Positions 49,698-58,502 of a stretch of 64,000 nucleotides of DNA are shown in pieces. The translations under genes and the position numbers were made by a program. Every line of letters starts with the position of its first letter. Positions within the stretch are counted from its first letter, which is position 1. Below the pieces are notes generated by a model. It did no database searches, was not told the origin of the DNA, and was given only the letters and a program-made list of their open reading frames with translations. Source of the stretch: Algoriphagus sp. Its GTDB lineage: Bacteria; Bacteroidota; Bacteroidia; Cytophagales; Cyclobacteriaceae. The DNA lies in assembly GCF_029254265.1 (NCBI RefSeq), contig NZ_JAQWXX010000073.1, forward strand, positions 124,001-188,000, read 5' to 3'.

Positions 49698-51758
49698 TTA
49701 CGATATCGTCGATCCGCTCGCAGTTCCTTCATGCGGGGTAAGCAGCTTCAACTTTCCGTCTTTATCTTCCGCCATCAGAATCATCCCTTCCGAGTCGATT
49801 CCCATCATCTTTCTAGGCGCAAGATTAATAAGCATCGTCACTTGCTTTCCGATTAGAAACTCCGGCTCGAAATGCTCCGCTACTCCACTTAAAACAGTGC
49901 GATGACCAAGTCCTGTATCAACCTTTAGCTTTATCAGTTTTTTAGACTTCGGCATTTTCTCCGCTTCCAAAACAGTCACTACGCGCATGTCTAATTTTGC
50001 AAAATCGTCATAGGTGATCAGTTCCTTCATTACTGGCACTTGGGCATTTTCGGCTTCATTCATTTTTTTTGCATCTAATAGTTTTTGAACTTGTTTTTCT
50101 ACGGTTTCGTCTTCGATTTTATCAAACAGGAGCCCCATTTCTCCCAGCACATGTCCGCTGGAAAGCAACTCTGCCGAACCTGCAGCATCCCAATTCACTG
50201 TTTTCATTCCAAACATTTCGACTAGCTTACCTGCCGTAAAAGGTAAAAACGGCTCTGAAACTATTGCTAGATTAGCTGCAATATTCAGGGCAATATTCAA
50301 GATGGTAGCGGTTCGATCAGGGTCGGTTTTAATTACCTTCCAAGGCTCAGTATCGGCCAGATATTTATTTCCAAGACGAGCGAGATCCATCATCAATCCC
50401 AAAGCCTCTCTGAAACGATAGCGCTCCAAGGAGGCTGCAATTTTCTCCGGGAATTCACCCAATGCCGCGATCACTTCTTCATCATATCCTACTAATTCTC
50501 CCCGCAGAGGGATAACTCCCTGATAGTACTTATGTGTAAGAACCACCGCGCGATTGATGAAATTACCGTAGATCGCTACGAGTTCTGAGTTATTTCTGGT
50601 CTGGAAATCTTTCCAGGTAAAGTCATTGTCTTTGGTCTCCGGTGCATTCGCAGTCAGGACATAGCGGAGCACATCCTGCTTTCCTGGAAATTCCTCCAGA
50701 TACTCATGTAGCCAGACCGCCCAATTACGAGAAGTAGAAATCTTATCCCCTTCCAAATTCAAAAACTCATTGGCTGGCACATTATCCGGAAGGATGAATT
50801 CACCATGCGTTTTTAAGATTGCCGGGAAAATAATACAATGGAAAACGATGTTATCTTTCCCTATAAAGTGGACCAGTTTAGTATCCTTATCCTTCCAATA
50901 GGGTTCCCAATCGATTCCCTTTTCAGCTGCCCATTCTTTGGTCGAAGAGATGTAGCCAATAGGGGCATCAAACCAGACATAGAGCACTTTTCCTTCGGCA
51001 CCATCCACTGGAACAGGAATTCCCCATACCATATCTCTGGTCATGGATCGGGCTTGCAAGCCATCACCAGCTTCTAGCCAAGATCGGCATTGTCCCAAAA
51101 CATTATTCTTCCAGTCATCAGCATGTTCTTCTAGAATCCAATTTTTTAGGAAATTAGTGTATTTACCTAAATCTAAAAACCAATGCTTGGTCTCCTTCAA
51201 AACGGGCGTTCTACCACTTAATTTAGATTTTGGATTGATTAGCTCTGTTGGGCTAAGTGAAGTACCACATCGCTCGCATTGATCTCCATAAGCGCGCTCA
51301 TTCCCACACTTCGGGCAAGTGCCCTCGATGTATCGGTCCGCCAAAAACTGCTCCGCCTCTTCATCATAATATTGCTCAGTAGTTTGCTCCAAAAACTCAC
51401 CTTTTTGGTAGAGATCTTTGAAAAGCCCCTGAGCTGTTTCATGGTGAATCTTTGCGGAAGTTCTAGAATAATGATCGAAACTGATTCCAAATTCCTGAAA
51501 ACTCCCTTTCATCATCTCATGATATCGATCTACGATTTCTTGGGGAGTTTTACCTTCTTTCTTGGCTTTGATTGTGATCGCAACACCATGCTCATCTGAG
51601 CCACATACGTAAGCTACATCCCTACCTTTGCTTCGCAAATAGCGAACATAGATATCGGAAGGAATATAGCATCCCGCCAAATGCCCAATATGAAGAGGTC
51701 CATTAGCATACGGAAGTGCGGATGTGACGGTATATCGCTTAAAATTCTTAGAACTCAT
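49698..51758 (-). CDS. metG: Methionyl-tRNA synthetase
   Basis: A 686-residue class I synthetase. The HIGH motif is in [13 protein letters not shown], the zinc knuckle is [18 protein letters not shown], and the KMSKS loop is the KISTSRN variant. The anticodon-binding helical domain follows ([16 protein letters not shown]), then a C-terminal OB-fold tRNA-binding domain ([19 protein letters not shown]) of the trbp111 type. It loads methionine on tRNA. It stands alone; a TATCTTTG element (51824-51831) lies about 65 bases upstream. Full length for the family. Nothing odd. Confidence 0.98.
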   Translation of the reverse strand: MSSKNFKRYTVTSALPYANGPLHIGHLAGCYIPSDIYVRYLRSKGRDVAYVCGSDEHGVAITIKAKKEGKTPQEIVDRYHEMMKGSFQEFGISFDHYSRTSAKIHHETAQGLFKDLYQKGEFLEQTTEQYYDEEAEQFLADRYIEGTCPKCGNERAYGDQCERCGTSLSPTELINPKSKLSGRTPVLKETKHWFLDLGKYTNFLKNWILEEHADDWKNNVLGQCRSWLEAGDGLQARSMTRDMVWGIPVPVDGAEGKVLYVWFDAPIGYISSTKEWAAEKGIDWEPYWKDKDTKLVHFIGKDNIVFHCIIFPAILKTHGEFILPDNVPANEFLNLEGDKISTSRNWAVWLHEYLEEFPGKQDVLRYVLTANAPETKDNDFTWKDFQTRNNSELVAIYGNFINRAVVLTHKYYQGVIPLRGELVGYDEEVIAALGEFPEKIAASLERYRFREALGLMMDLARLGNKYLADTEPWKVIKTDPDRTATILNIALNIAANLAIVSEPFLPFTAGKLVEMFGMKTVNWDAAGSAELLSSGHVLGEMGLLFDKIEDETVEKQVQKLLDAKKMNEAENAQVPVMKELITYDDFAKLDMRVVTVLEAEKMPKSKKLIKLKVDTGLGHRTVLSGVAEHFEPEFLIGKQVTMLINLAPRKMMGIDSEGMILMAEDKDGKLKLLTPHEGTASGSTIS

Positions 51759-51823
51759 GTTTTATAATTGATTCATTGCCCTGTCCAAAACAGTGCATGG
51801 AAAGTCTGAAATCGGAATAAGCG

Positions 51824-51831
51824 CAAAGATA
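51824..51831 (-). promoter_or_regulatory. Candidate -7 element of metG
   Basis: TATCTTTG on the minus strand, a perfect Bacteroidota TAnnTTTG match, 66 bases before the metG ATG. No TTG box at the right spacing was found, so the call is partial. Confidence 0.4.
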
Positions 51832-51853
51832 GGGAAATCAGCCAAAGGAGGCC

Positions 51854-52486
51854 TCAGGCATTGACAAATTCGTTTCTCGCCTCTTCGGTCAGGATTCCAT
51901 TGTAAATTATACTAATTGCCTGATCATAGATCTCCGAAGGACTGAGATTAATTTGACCGGTGATATCTTCTGGAAATTGACCAATGAATTTGGGGTCCAA
52001 AAGTGACTGAACAGCTGCTGCATAGAGCATCACCATCAGACTGATATTAATCCTCGGGTTTACCAATCCTTGATCAACACCCTGCTTGATCAATTTTTGA
52101 AAACGGATATAGGCGGATTCATTGATATAAACTCGTAGTTCTTCCCATACTTCAGGAGCATATTCCCTCAGGTCTTCAAAGAGCTCAGGATTGATTGGTG
52201 CTAAATGGGTAGCGATTACTGTAAGTGTGGACTTTAGCTTAAGAGGAAAAGGAATGTATTTATTTTCTAAGATTGCCTCCACTTTTGCTGTCATTTTGGT
52301 CTTTAAGATTTCAAAAGAAGCAGAAAGTAATTCCAATTTTCCAGGATAGTATTTGTAAAGTGTCTTTTTGCTCATAGCCAGAGACAGCGCAATATCATCC
52401 ATAGTAGTATGACGATAGCCTTTTTTCAAAAAAAGGGAATAGGCTGACTCCAAAATACTTCGCTCGTTTACTGTTTTCTTACTCAT
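51854..52486 (-). CDS. TetR/AcrR-family regulator
   Basis: A 210-residue TetR-type protein. The N-terminal helix-turn-helix (RSILESAYSLFLKKGYRHTTMDDIALSLAMSKKTLYKYY) is followed by an all-helical ligand-binding domain (GKLELLSASFEILKTKMTAKVEAI). It is opposite in orientation to ligA and has its own promoter. The ligand and target genes are not visible; it is not adjacent to an efflux gene in this window. It could control itself or a distant operon. Confidence 0.92.
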   Translation of the reverse strand: MSKKTVNERSILESAYSLFLKKGYRHTTMDDIALSLAMSKKTLYKYYPGKLELLSASFEILKTKMTAKVEAILENKYIPFPLKLKSTLTVIATHLAPINPELFEDLREYAPEVWEELRVYINESAYIRFQKLIKQGVDQGLVNPRINISLMVMLYAAAVQSLLDPKFIGQFPEDITGQINLSPSEIYDQAISIIYNGILTEEARNEFVNA

Positions 52487-52504
52487 AGATTAGGAAACTG
52501 ACTT

Positions 52505-52531
52505 CAAATATAACCAATACAACTAGTTCAA
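52505..52531 (-). promoter_or_regulatory. Candidate promoter of the TetR gene
   Basis: TTG (52529-52531), 16 bases, TATATTTG (52505-52512) on the minus strand, matching the Bacteroidota consensus. It lies 19 bases before the TetR start. Self-repression would fit a site here, but no strong palindrome was identified. Confidence 0.5.
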
Positions 52532-52625
52532 AAGTATCTGACACCATAAGAATCTCCACTAGAATTGAATTGTTCTTTGGCTTTTCAAAATGTACTTTTA
52601 CTCCTCAAATTTTTCCAAGAAAAGA

Positions 52626-55082
52626 ATGACTCGTACCGAAGCTGAACAAAGAATCGCCCAACTCTCTGAGCAGATCAACTATCATAATTTCCGCTACTAT
52701 CAAGAAAGTAATCCCGAAATATCTGATTTTAAGTTCGATCAGCTTTTGGAAGAATTGATTCAGTTGGAAAATCAATTTCCGGATTTATTAAAGTCAGATA
52801 GTCCGAGTCAGCGGGTTGGCGGTACGATTACGAAAGATTTTAAGACGGTGGAGCATACCACCAAAATGCTTTCCTTAGGAAATACCTATACGATTGAAGA
52901 ATTAATCGCTTTCGATGAGCGGGTGCAAAAAGGTCTTGGAAGAACTGACTATGAGTACTTCTGCGAAATGAAGTTTGATGGAGTGGCGATCAGTCTCGTT
53001 TATGAAAACGGCACACTTGCCAGGGCTGTAACGAGAGGTGACGGTTACAAGGGTGATGATGTGACAGAAAATGTAAAAACCATTCGAAATATTCCTCTGA
53101 CTGTAAAAGGACCTGGAATTCCCGAAAACTTTGAAGTACGAGGAGAGATTTTTCTCCCCCATTCCCAATTCCAAAAAATCAATCAACAGCGTGAAGAAAA
53201 CGGAGAAGCATTACTCGCTAATCCAAGAAATGCAGCTTCCGGCACCCTAAAAATGCAAGATTCCTCCATCGTCGCAAAGCGAAGATTGAATTGCTATTTC
53301 TATCAACTTCTCGGAGTTGACACGGTGCAAACCCATGAGGAAGCTATTCACCTAATCGAAAGATGGGGCTTCAATGTCTCCCCTACTTACCGCAAGACTA
53401 GCTCTATTCAGGATGTAATTCAATACATTGAGGATTGGAGAGAAAAGAGGTTCACACTTCCACTTGATACAGATGGAGTTGTATTGAAAATCAACAGCTA
53501 CAATCAGCGGGAGGAATTGGGATTCACTGCAAAAAACCCACGATGGGCAATCGCTTACAAATACAAAGCAGAAAGTGCCGAAACCGAATTACTCTCGATC
53601 ACTTACCAAGTAGGACGTACTGGTGCCATAACCCCGGTTGCGAACCTTTCTCCGGTAAGCTTAGCAGGAACGACTGTAAAGCGCGCCTCACTTCACAATG
53701 CGAATGAAATCGAGCGATTGGGGCTTTATGAAGGTGATTTTGTTCATGTGGAAAAAGGAGGTGAGATCATTCCTAAAATCACTGGAGTAGATGAAGCACT
53801 CCGGAAGCCCGGAGCCAAACCAATTTCTTATATCACACATTGCCCAGAATGCGGCACTTTACTGGAACGAAAAGAAAGTGAAGCCAAACATTACTGTCCC
53901 AATGCTTCAGAGTGTCCTCCTCAGGTTTTAGGGAGAATCGAGCACTTTGTATCCAAAAGAGCTATGGACATCGACTCCATGGGTACCGAGCGGATTAGAG
54001 CATTAATCGATCAGGAATTCATCTCTAACCCTGCTGATATCTATGATCTGGAAGAAAAAAAAGCCGAATTATTGGGTTTGGAAATGTCTCATGACCAATA
54101 TGAATTGGAAGGAGAAGGTCTTCTCTATATTTCGTTGGAAAAGGCACTTTTTGCTTTAACGGAACAGATTTCATTCAAGCAAATCCAAGATTTCTTAAAC
54201 GAGAATGCTGCGCTGCCCTTAAATGAAACTTTGAGAGCATTCCAAGAACAGATTCGGAAATGGAAGAAAAAAGTGCCTTCTAATATTGGAATGGTTGATT
54301 TTTTAATAGCAAGCCTCAAAGATCACCAACTTCCAAAACTCGAAGATTATGTGCCCGTTGCAGTTGTTCTGGAAATTTTCTTAGGAAGAAAAGTAGATTT
54401 CGAGACTATTCTTGAAGCTAGCAAAAACGAAGGAACGATTCACGGGATTTTGCTAAAATTGAATTTGGAGCTATCCGATCAGCTGACAGAGCGAATCAAA
54501 AAGTTAAAAGCAAATACTTTTCAAGAGGGTGTCGTGAAAAACATCATGGAAGGTATTGCGGCTTCCAAAAAACAACCCTTTGAGAAAGTGCTTTTTGGAA
54601 TCGGAATTCGGAATATCGGGGAGAATACCGCTCAACTCCTAGCCAATCACTTTGGAAGTATTGACAAATTAAAAGAGGCAAGTAGCGAGGAATTACTTGA
54701 AATCAACGGAATTGGAGAAATCCTGGTCACAAGTATTCACTACTTTTTTGCGCAGCCAGAAAACCTGAAAATAATCGATCGACTCAAGTCTCATGGATTG
54801 AATCTTGAAATAGCCGAAAAAGAGTCGACCATCTTGGGGAATTCTTTGGCCGGAAAGCGAATTCTAGCCAGCGGAAAATTGAATCATTTTAAAAGAGATG
54901 AGATCATTGATACTGTAAAAGCTCATGGTGGGCAATACATTTCTTCGGTATCTAAAAATCTCGATTTTATAATCGAGGGAGAAGAAATGGGACCAAGTAA
55001 AAAAGAAAAAGCTCAAAAGATTGGAGTGCCACTGATTTCGGAGGAGGAATTTTTAAAGATGATCAATGGGGACAACCAATGA
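52626..55082 (+). CDS. ligA: NAD-dependent DNA ligase with a large internal insertion
   Basis: An 818-residue LigA, against ~670 usual. Adenylation lysine lies in EMKFDGVAIS; the OB domain (NPRWAIAYKYKAE), the four-cysteine zinc finger (HCPECGTLLE, HYCPNASECPPQ), helix-hairpin-helix motifs and a C-terminal BRCT domain (LAGKRILASGKLNHFKRDE) all follow. Between LGLEMSHDQ and FQEGVVKNIMEG (residues ~486-630) lie about 130-140 extra residues where other LigA proteins have only a few. I chose the ATG at 52626, with MTRTEAEQRI matching the usual start; the ATG at 52590 would add 12 residues. The enzyme seals nicks in replication and repair. The insertion may bind a partner. Confidence 0.96.
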   Translation: MTRTEAEQRIAQLSEQINYHNFRYYQESNPEISDFKFDQLLEELIQLENQFPDLLKSDSPSQRVGGTITKDFKTVEHTTKMLSLGNTYTIEELIAFDERVQKGLGRTDYEYFCEMKFDGVAISLVYENGTLARAVTRGDGYKGDDVTENVKTIRNIPLTVKGPGIPENFEVRGEIFLPHSQFQKINQQREENGEALLANPRNAASGTLKMQDSSIVAKRRLNCYFYQLLGVDTVQTHEEAIHLIERWGFNVSPTYRKTSSIQDVIQYIEDWREKRFTLPLDTDGVVLKINSYNQREELGFTAKNPRWAIAYKYKAESAETELLSITYQVGRTGAITPVANLSPVSLAGTTVKRASLHNANEIERLGLYEGDFVHVEKGGEIIPKITGVDEALRKPGAKPISYITHCPECGTLLERKESEAKHYCPNASECPPQVLGRIEHFVSKRAMDIDSMGTERIRALIDQEFISNPADIYDLEEKKAELLGLEMSHDQYELEGEGLLYISLEKALFALTEQISFKQIQDFLNENAALPLNETLRAFQEQIRKWKKKVPSNIGMVDFLIASLKDHQLPKLEDYVPVAVVLEIFLGRKVDFETILEASKNEGTIHGILLKLNLELSDQLTERIKKLKANTFQEGVVKNIMEGIAASKKQPFEKVLFGIGIRNIGENTAQLLANHFGSIDKLKEASSEELLEINGIGEILVTSIHYFFAQPENLKIIDRLKSHGLNLEIAEKESTILGNSLAGKRILASGKLNHFKRDEIIDTVKAHGGQYISSVSKNLDFIIEGEEMGPSKKEKAQKIGVPLISEEEFLKMINGDNQ

Positions 55083-55144
55083 GAGACTTTGATTTCATTT
55101 TCTGGGTTTAAACCTTTCATTCCCCAATTTTAGGATAAACGGAA

Positions 55145-55173
55145 TTGCATTTGAAATCAGAACCGTATCTTTG
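55145..55173 (+). promoter_or_regulatory. Promoter of dapA
   Basis: TTG (55145-55147), 18 bases, TATCTTTG (55166-55173), a perfect Bacteroidota TTG-N17-23-TAnnTTTG. It sits 22 bases before the dapA ATG. This is the clearest promoter in the window. Confidence 0.75.
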
Positions 55174-55195
55174 AGGCCTCAAACTTTAACCATCC

Positions 55196-56059
55196 ATGAA
55201 TCAACTCAAAGGTACAGGAGTAGCACTAGTAACCCCATTTAATGAAGACTATTCGATAGATTTCGCAGGCTTGAAACGCCTCATCGATTTCGTGATCGCT
55301 GGTGGAGTGGATTATTTAGTGGTACTGGGAACTACAGGTGAAACAGTGACATTGAGTAGCTCCGAAAAAAAGGAAGTATTAGGAAAATGCTTAGAGTTTA
55401 ATGCCAATCGAGTTCCTGTCGTCTATGGAATCGGGGGAAATAATACCCATGCTGTGGTAGAAGAGATCAAAGCGACAGACTTTGACGGAATCACAGCTAT
55501 CCTTTCAGTAAGTCCTTATTACAACAAACCTTCACAGGCTGGAATTATTGCACATTTTCAAGCTGTAGCAGATGCCTCTCCAGTACCGGTGATTCTATAT
55601 AATATTCCAGGACGGACGATGTCTAATATGACAGCCGAAACTACGCTGACTCTAGCGCAGCATTCCAATATTATTGGGATGAAAGAAGCAAGTGGCAATT
55701 TGGAGCAGTGTATGCGGATCGCCAGTGAAATGCCGAAGGACTTTTTATTGATTTCAGGAGATGATTTGATGACCAAGGCTATGCTCAGCATTGGGGGTTC
55801 AGGAATTATTTCTGTTTTGGCGAATGCCCTGCCTGAAACTTTCCAAACACTTTGCCATGCAGAGCATGAGAGTCAATTGAAGGCAGCATTCTCTTTGATT
55901 AAACTGAATGAATTGATGTATCAGGAAGGAAATCCAGTTGGAATAAAAAACCTACTCAAGCATCTTGGAATCTGTGGAGATCAGGTGCGTCTTCCCATGC
56001 TTCGCGCCACCGAAAGCTTAAACTCGAGAATCAAGGCTGAATTAGATAGCATGAACTGA
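55196..56059 (+). CDS. dapA: 4-hydroxy-tetrahydrodipicolinate synthase
   Basis: A 287-residue class I aldolase. Schiff-base lysine is in IIGMKEASGNLEQ; the catalytic Tyr in VPVILYNIPGRT; the N-terminal active-site Thr pair in LGTTGETVTLS. It condenses pyruvate with aspartate semialdehyde to make 4-hydroxy-tetrahydrodipicolinate, the branch-point to lysine and diaminopimelate for the wall. It starts the dapA-xseA-xseB group; its stop is two bases before xseA. The grouping is presumably for transcription convenience. Length normal. Confidence 0.96.
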   Translation: MNQLKGTGVALVTPFNEDYSIDFAGLKRLIDFVIAGGVDYLVVLGTTGETVTLSSSEKKEVLGKCLEFNANRVPVVYGIGGNNTHAVVEEIKATDFDGITAILSVSPYYNKPSQAGIIAHFQAVADASPVPVILYNIPGRTMSNMTAETTLTLAQHSNIIGMKEASGNLEQCMRIASEMPKDFLLISGDDLMTKAMLSIGGSGIISVLANALPETFQTLCHAEHESQLKAAFSLIKLNELMYQEGNPVGIKNLLKHLGICGDQVRLPMLRATESLNSRIKAELDSMN

Positions 56060-56061
56060 TT

Positions 56062-57369
56062 ATGACTCCAAAATCCATTTTAGAACTCAATCAACTCATT
56101 CAAGCGACGCTGGAAAGTGAACTTGATCCGGTTTATTGGGTGGTGGGTGAGATCTCGGATTTTAGACAGGCGCCACAAGGGCATGCCTATTTCGAACTGG
56201 TAGAGAAGCAGGGGAATCAAGTTCTGGCAAAAATCAAAGCCAATCTTTGGCAATTTACTTACCGAACCGTTGCGGCAAGGTTTGAATCAATAACCGGTAG
56301 TGGTATCAAAAATGGGATGAAAGTATTGGCACAGGTTGCTGTGAATTTTCACCCACTTTATGGATTAAGTGTCAATGTGAAGGATATTGACCCCTCTTTT
56401 TCATTGGGCGAGCGTGCCAGAATCCGACAGGAAACGATTGATCGACTTACGGTAGAGGGATTAATCCGACTCAATGCGAGACATGAATTACCACCTGTAA
56501 TTCAAAAAATTGCAATTATCAGTAGCCCCACAGCCGCAGGATATGGGGACTTCATCAATCAAATCGAATCAAATCCGGATAACTATCAAATCTATCACAA
56601 GCTATATCCAAGCATGATGCAAGGAAATGAAGCGGTGATCAGTTTGATAAATAGTTTAAAATCCATATTCGCGGATTTGGATCAACTCAAACCTGATGCA
56701 GTAGTCATTATCCGTGGCGGTGGTGCACAACTGGATTTAGATTGCTTTGATGATTACAGGTTAGCTGTAGCAATAGCCAGATTTCCAATCCCAGTCCTGA
56801 CGGGAATTGGCCATGAGCGAGATCAATCAATTGCCGATCTTACAGCTCATACGCAACTGAAAACACCTACCGCAGTAGCTGAATTTCTATTGGCAAGCTT
56901 TAGAGAATTTGAGGAAAACCTGAATCTTGCATTAACTCGATTAGATAGATCCACTCGATTTCAGTTGAAAAATACTGAAGCCAAATTGAATCAACTTAGT
57001 CATCAAGTGAAAGCTACGGGAGATAGCCGAATCAAACTTGAATCTGAAAAATTAAAATCCAAGGCTGAGCGATTGATTTCTTCTAGCAGAAATAAGATCC
57101 GAATAGCTGAAAATAATCTGGTAAGTCTGGAAAAGTCGATCTTGAAGGGGATGCTACAGTTTGTCCGAACTCAAGAACAGGAATTACAATCCAAATCCAT
57201 CACTTTGAATCAACTCGATCCAAAATCAATTTTCAAACGCGGTTACACAAGATCCGAAGTTGAAGGTGTTCCTGTAGACTTGGCCAAATTAAAGGTTGGG
57301 GAAAAACTACTCACTTATTCACAAAAGCAAAAAATAGAGAGTACCATCACCAAAATAGAATCAAAATGA
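56062..57369 (+). CDS. xseA: Exodeoxyribonuclease VII large subunit
   Basis: A 435-residue nuclease subunit. The N-terminal OB-fold (YWVVGEISDFRQAPQGHAYFELVE) binds single-stranded DNA; the catalytic core holds IISSPTAAGYGDFINQ, RGGGAQLDLDCFDDYRLAVAIA with acidic residues and TGIGHERDQSIADLTAH; a long coiled coil (NLALTRLDRSTRFQLKNTEAKLNQ) binds the small subunit. It degrades single-stranded DNA in repair. It overlaps xseB by four bases. Full length. Confidence 0.96.
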   Translation: MTPKSILELNQLIQATLESELDPVYWVVGEISDFRQAPQGHAYFELVEKQGNQVLAKIKANLWQFTYRTVAARFESITGSGIKNGMKVLAQVAVNFHPLYGLSVNVKDIDPSFSLGERARIRQETIDRLTVEGLIRLNARHELPPVIQKIAIISSPTAAGYGDFINQIESNPDNYQIYHKLYPSMMQGNEAVISLINSLKSIFADLDQLKPDAVVIIRGGGAQLDLDCFDDYRLAVAIARFPIPVLTGIGHERDQSIADLTAHTQLKTPTAVAEFLLASFREFEENLNLALTRLDRSTRFQLKNTEAKLNQLSHQVKATGDSRIKLESEKLKSKAERLISSSRNKIRIAENNLVSLEKSILKGMLQFVRTQEQELQSKSITLNQLDPKSIFKRGYTRSEVEGVPVDLAKLKVGEKLLTYSQKQKIESTITKIESK

Positions 57370-57554
57370 ACAATCTAAAATACGATGAAGCCATGAATCG
57401 GCTGGAGCTGATTCTGAGTCAACTGGAAGAAGGGAAAAAGAGTGTGGATGAGCTATCTGAACTTGTAAAAGAAGCTTCTGAACTTGTAAAAAGCTGTAAG
57501 GCAAAACTCAAATCCACAGAGGAAGATATTTTAAAAGCTTTTGAAGGGGCATAA
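57366..57554 (+). CDS. xseB: Exodeoxyribonuclease VII small subunit
   Basis: A 62-residue helical protein starting YDEAMNRLELILSQLEEGKKS, which is the XseB signature. It caps the XseA coiled coil in the multi-subunit nuclease. The start overlaps the xseA stop (ATGA), so the two subunits are translationally coupled. Length is normal. The last member of the dapA group. Confidence 0.95.
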   Translation: MNNLKYDEAMNRLELILSQLEEGKKSVDELSELVKEASELVKSCKAKLKSTEEDILKAFEGA

Positions 57555-57619
57555 TTCACAAAAGCCCCAAATACTAATTTTGACATTTCTCTGTTTAAAC
57601 TATATCCGGGCAGGGCTGA

Positions 57620-57638
57620 TTGGCATATTTGTTGCCAA
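57620..57638 (+). promoter_or_regulatory. Possible operator dyad before the beta-barrel gene
   Basis: TTGGCA-N7-TGCCAA, 52 bases upstream of the next start. The 6-bp arms with short spacer suit a dimeric regulator, but one occurrence is weak evidence and no family is assigned. Confidence 0.3.
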
Positions 57639-57689
57639 ATTCACATCTTAATCCCGTCCTGAATCAAGAATTCATCAGGCTACTTTGAT

Positions 57690-58394
57690 ATGTCGACACT
57701 AATTAAAATCACATTTACGCTCTTTTTCTTTGGATTAAGCCCTCTTATTTATGGGCAAAATTTTTACAAAGAGCGGATTTCCAGAGATAATATTTTTAGC
57801 ATTGGTGTCGGGCCATCTTTTGCCTACATGGATAATGGTGGACAATATCGGGCTAGTAATTTTGAGATTAAGCCATCTATCTCAGCTTCCATAATTAAAC
57901 GCTTGAATACGAGATTTGACCTTCGGGCCACAGCAGGGGTGCAATGGATTTCAAGTGGAGGAAATCCAAGCACTTCAGTAACTGACAATTGGTTTGCTAA
58001 TTTTTCTTCTTATACAGCAGTAGGTCAAGGTTTCTATTTTGACCTGATGCCAAGCATGAATGTAGTCCCATTTGCCAATCACATGAATAGAAGCAGATGG
58101 AATCTTTACGGAGGTTTTGGAATCGGAGTGATGAATGTCAGCACCAAGCAGACGAAATCATTTAGCGAAAATGAAGTACCTACCAAAGAGCAGATAACCA
58201 CAGCCTATATTCCCGTGAGAGCAGGATTGAGCTATAGGATTGGGCCATATTCAGATATTGCAGGAGAGGGCACTATGTTTTTTACTTTTACTGACAATCT
58301 TGATGGCAATATAGGATTCAATCGATACGGAGATCATTTAGCCCAAGCTCAAATCGTTTACCGGAGGTACTTTATTCCAAAAAGTAGAGATTAG
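57690..58394 (+). CDS. Putative outer-membrane beta-barrel protein
   Basis: A 234-residue exported protein: the signal peptide (KITFTLFFFGLSPLIYGQN) is cleaved near residue 23. The mature chain shows alternating hydrophobic/polar strands with aromatic residues at their ends (SIGVGPSFAYMDNGG, SASIIKRLNTRFDLRATAG, RWNLYGGFGIGVMNVS, LAQAQIVYRRYF), typical of small barrels of the OmpA/OmpW size. I see no functional motif. It is a single gene with a perfect hairpin terminator after it. The neighbouring TIR gene follows on the same strand but is separated by that terminator. Confidence 0.65.
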   Translation: MSTLIKITFTLFFFGLSPLIYGQNFYKERISRDNIFSIGVGPSFAYMDNGGQYRASNFEIKPSISASIIKRLNTRFDLRATAGVQWISSGGNPSTSVTDNWFANFSSYTAVGQGFYFDLMPSMNVVPFANHMNRSRWNLYGGFGIGVMNVSTKQTKSFSENEVPTKEQITTAYIPVRAGLSYRIGPYSDIAGEGTMFFTFTDNLDGNIGFNRYGDHLAQAQIVYRRYFIPKSRD

Positions 58395-58416
58395 ACTTAT
58401 TCGACCTGCCAAATCC

Positions 58417-58447
58417 AAACCAACCGTAAATGGTTGGTTTTTTCATT
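58417..58447 (+). terminator. Strong intrinsic terminator
   Basis: AAACCAACC, loop GTAAAT, GGTTGGTTT and a T-run form a perfect 9-bp stem, 23 bases after the beta-barrel stop. It isolates that gene from the TIR gene. Confidence 0.85.
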
Positions 58448-58502
58448 TTTTGATATTCTGACAAAAGAGCGGTAACTTAATTATCAAAGACTTCTATTTA
58501 AA

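Noticed and set aside
52590..52625. Upstream ATG for ligA
   Set aside because: Adds 12 residues (YFYSSNFSKKR) with no counterpart in LigA. The ATG at 52626 is the better match, but this is not certain.
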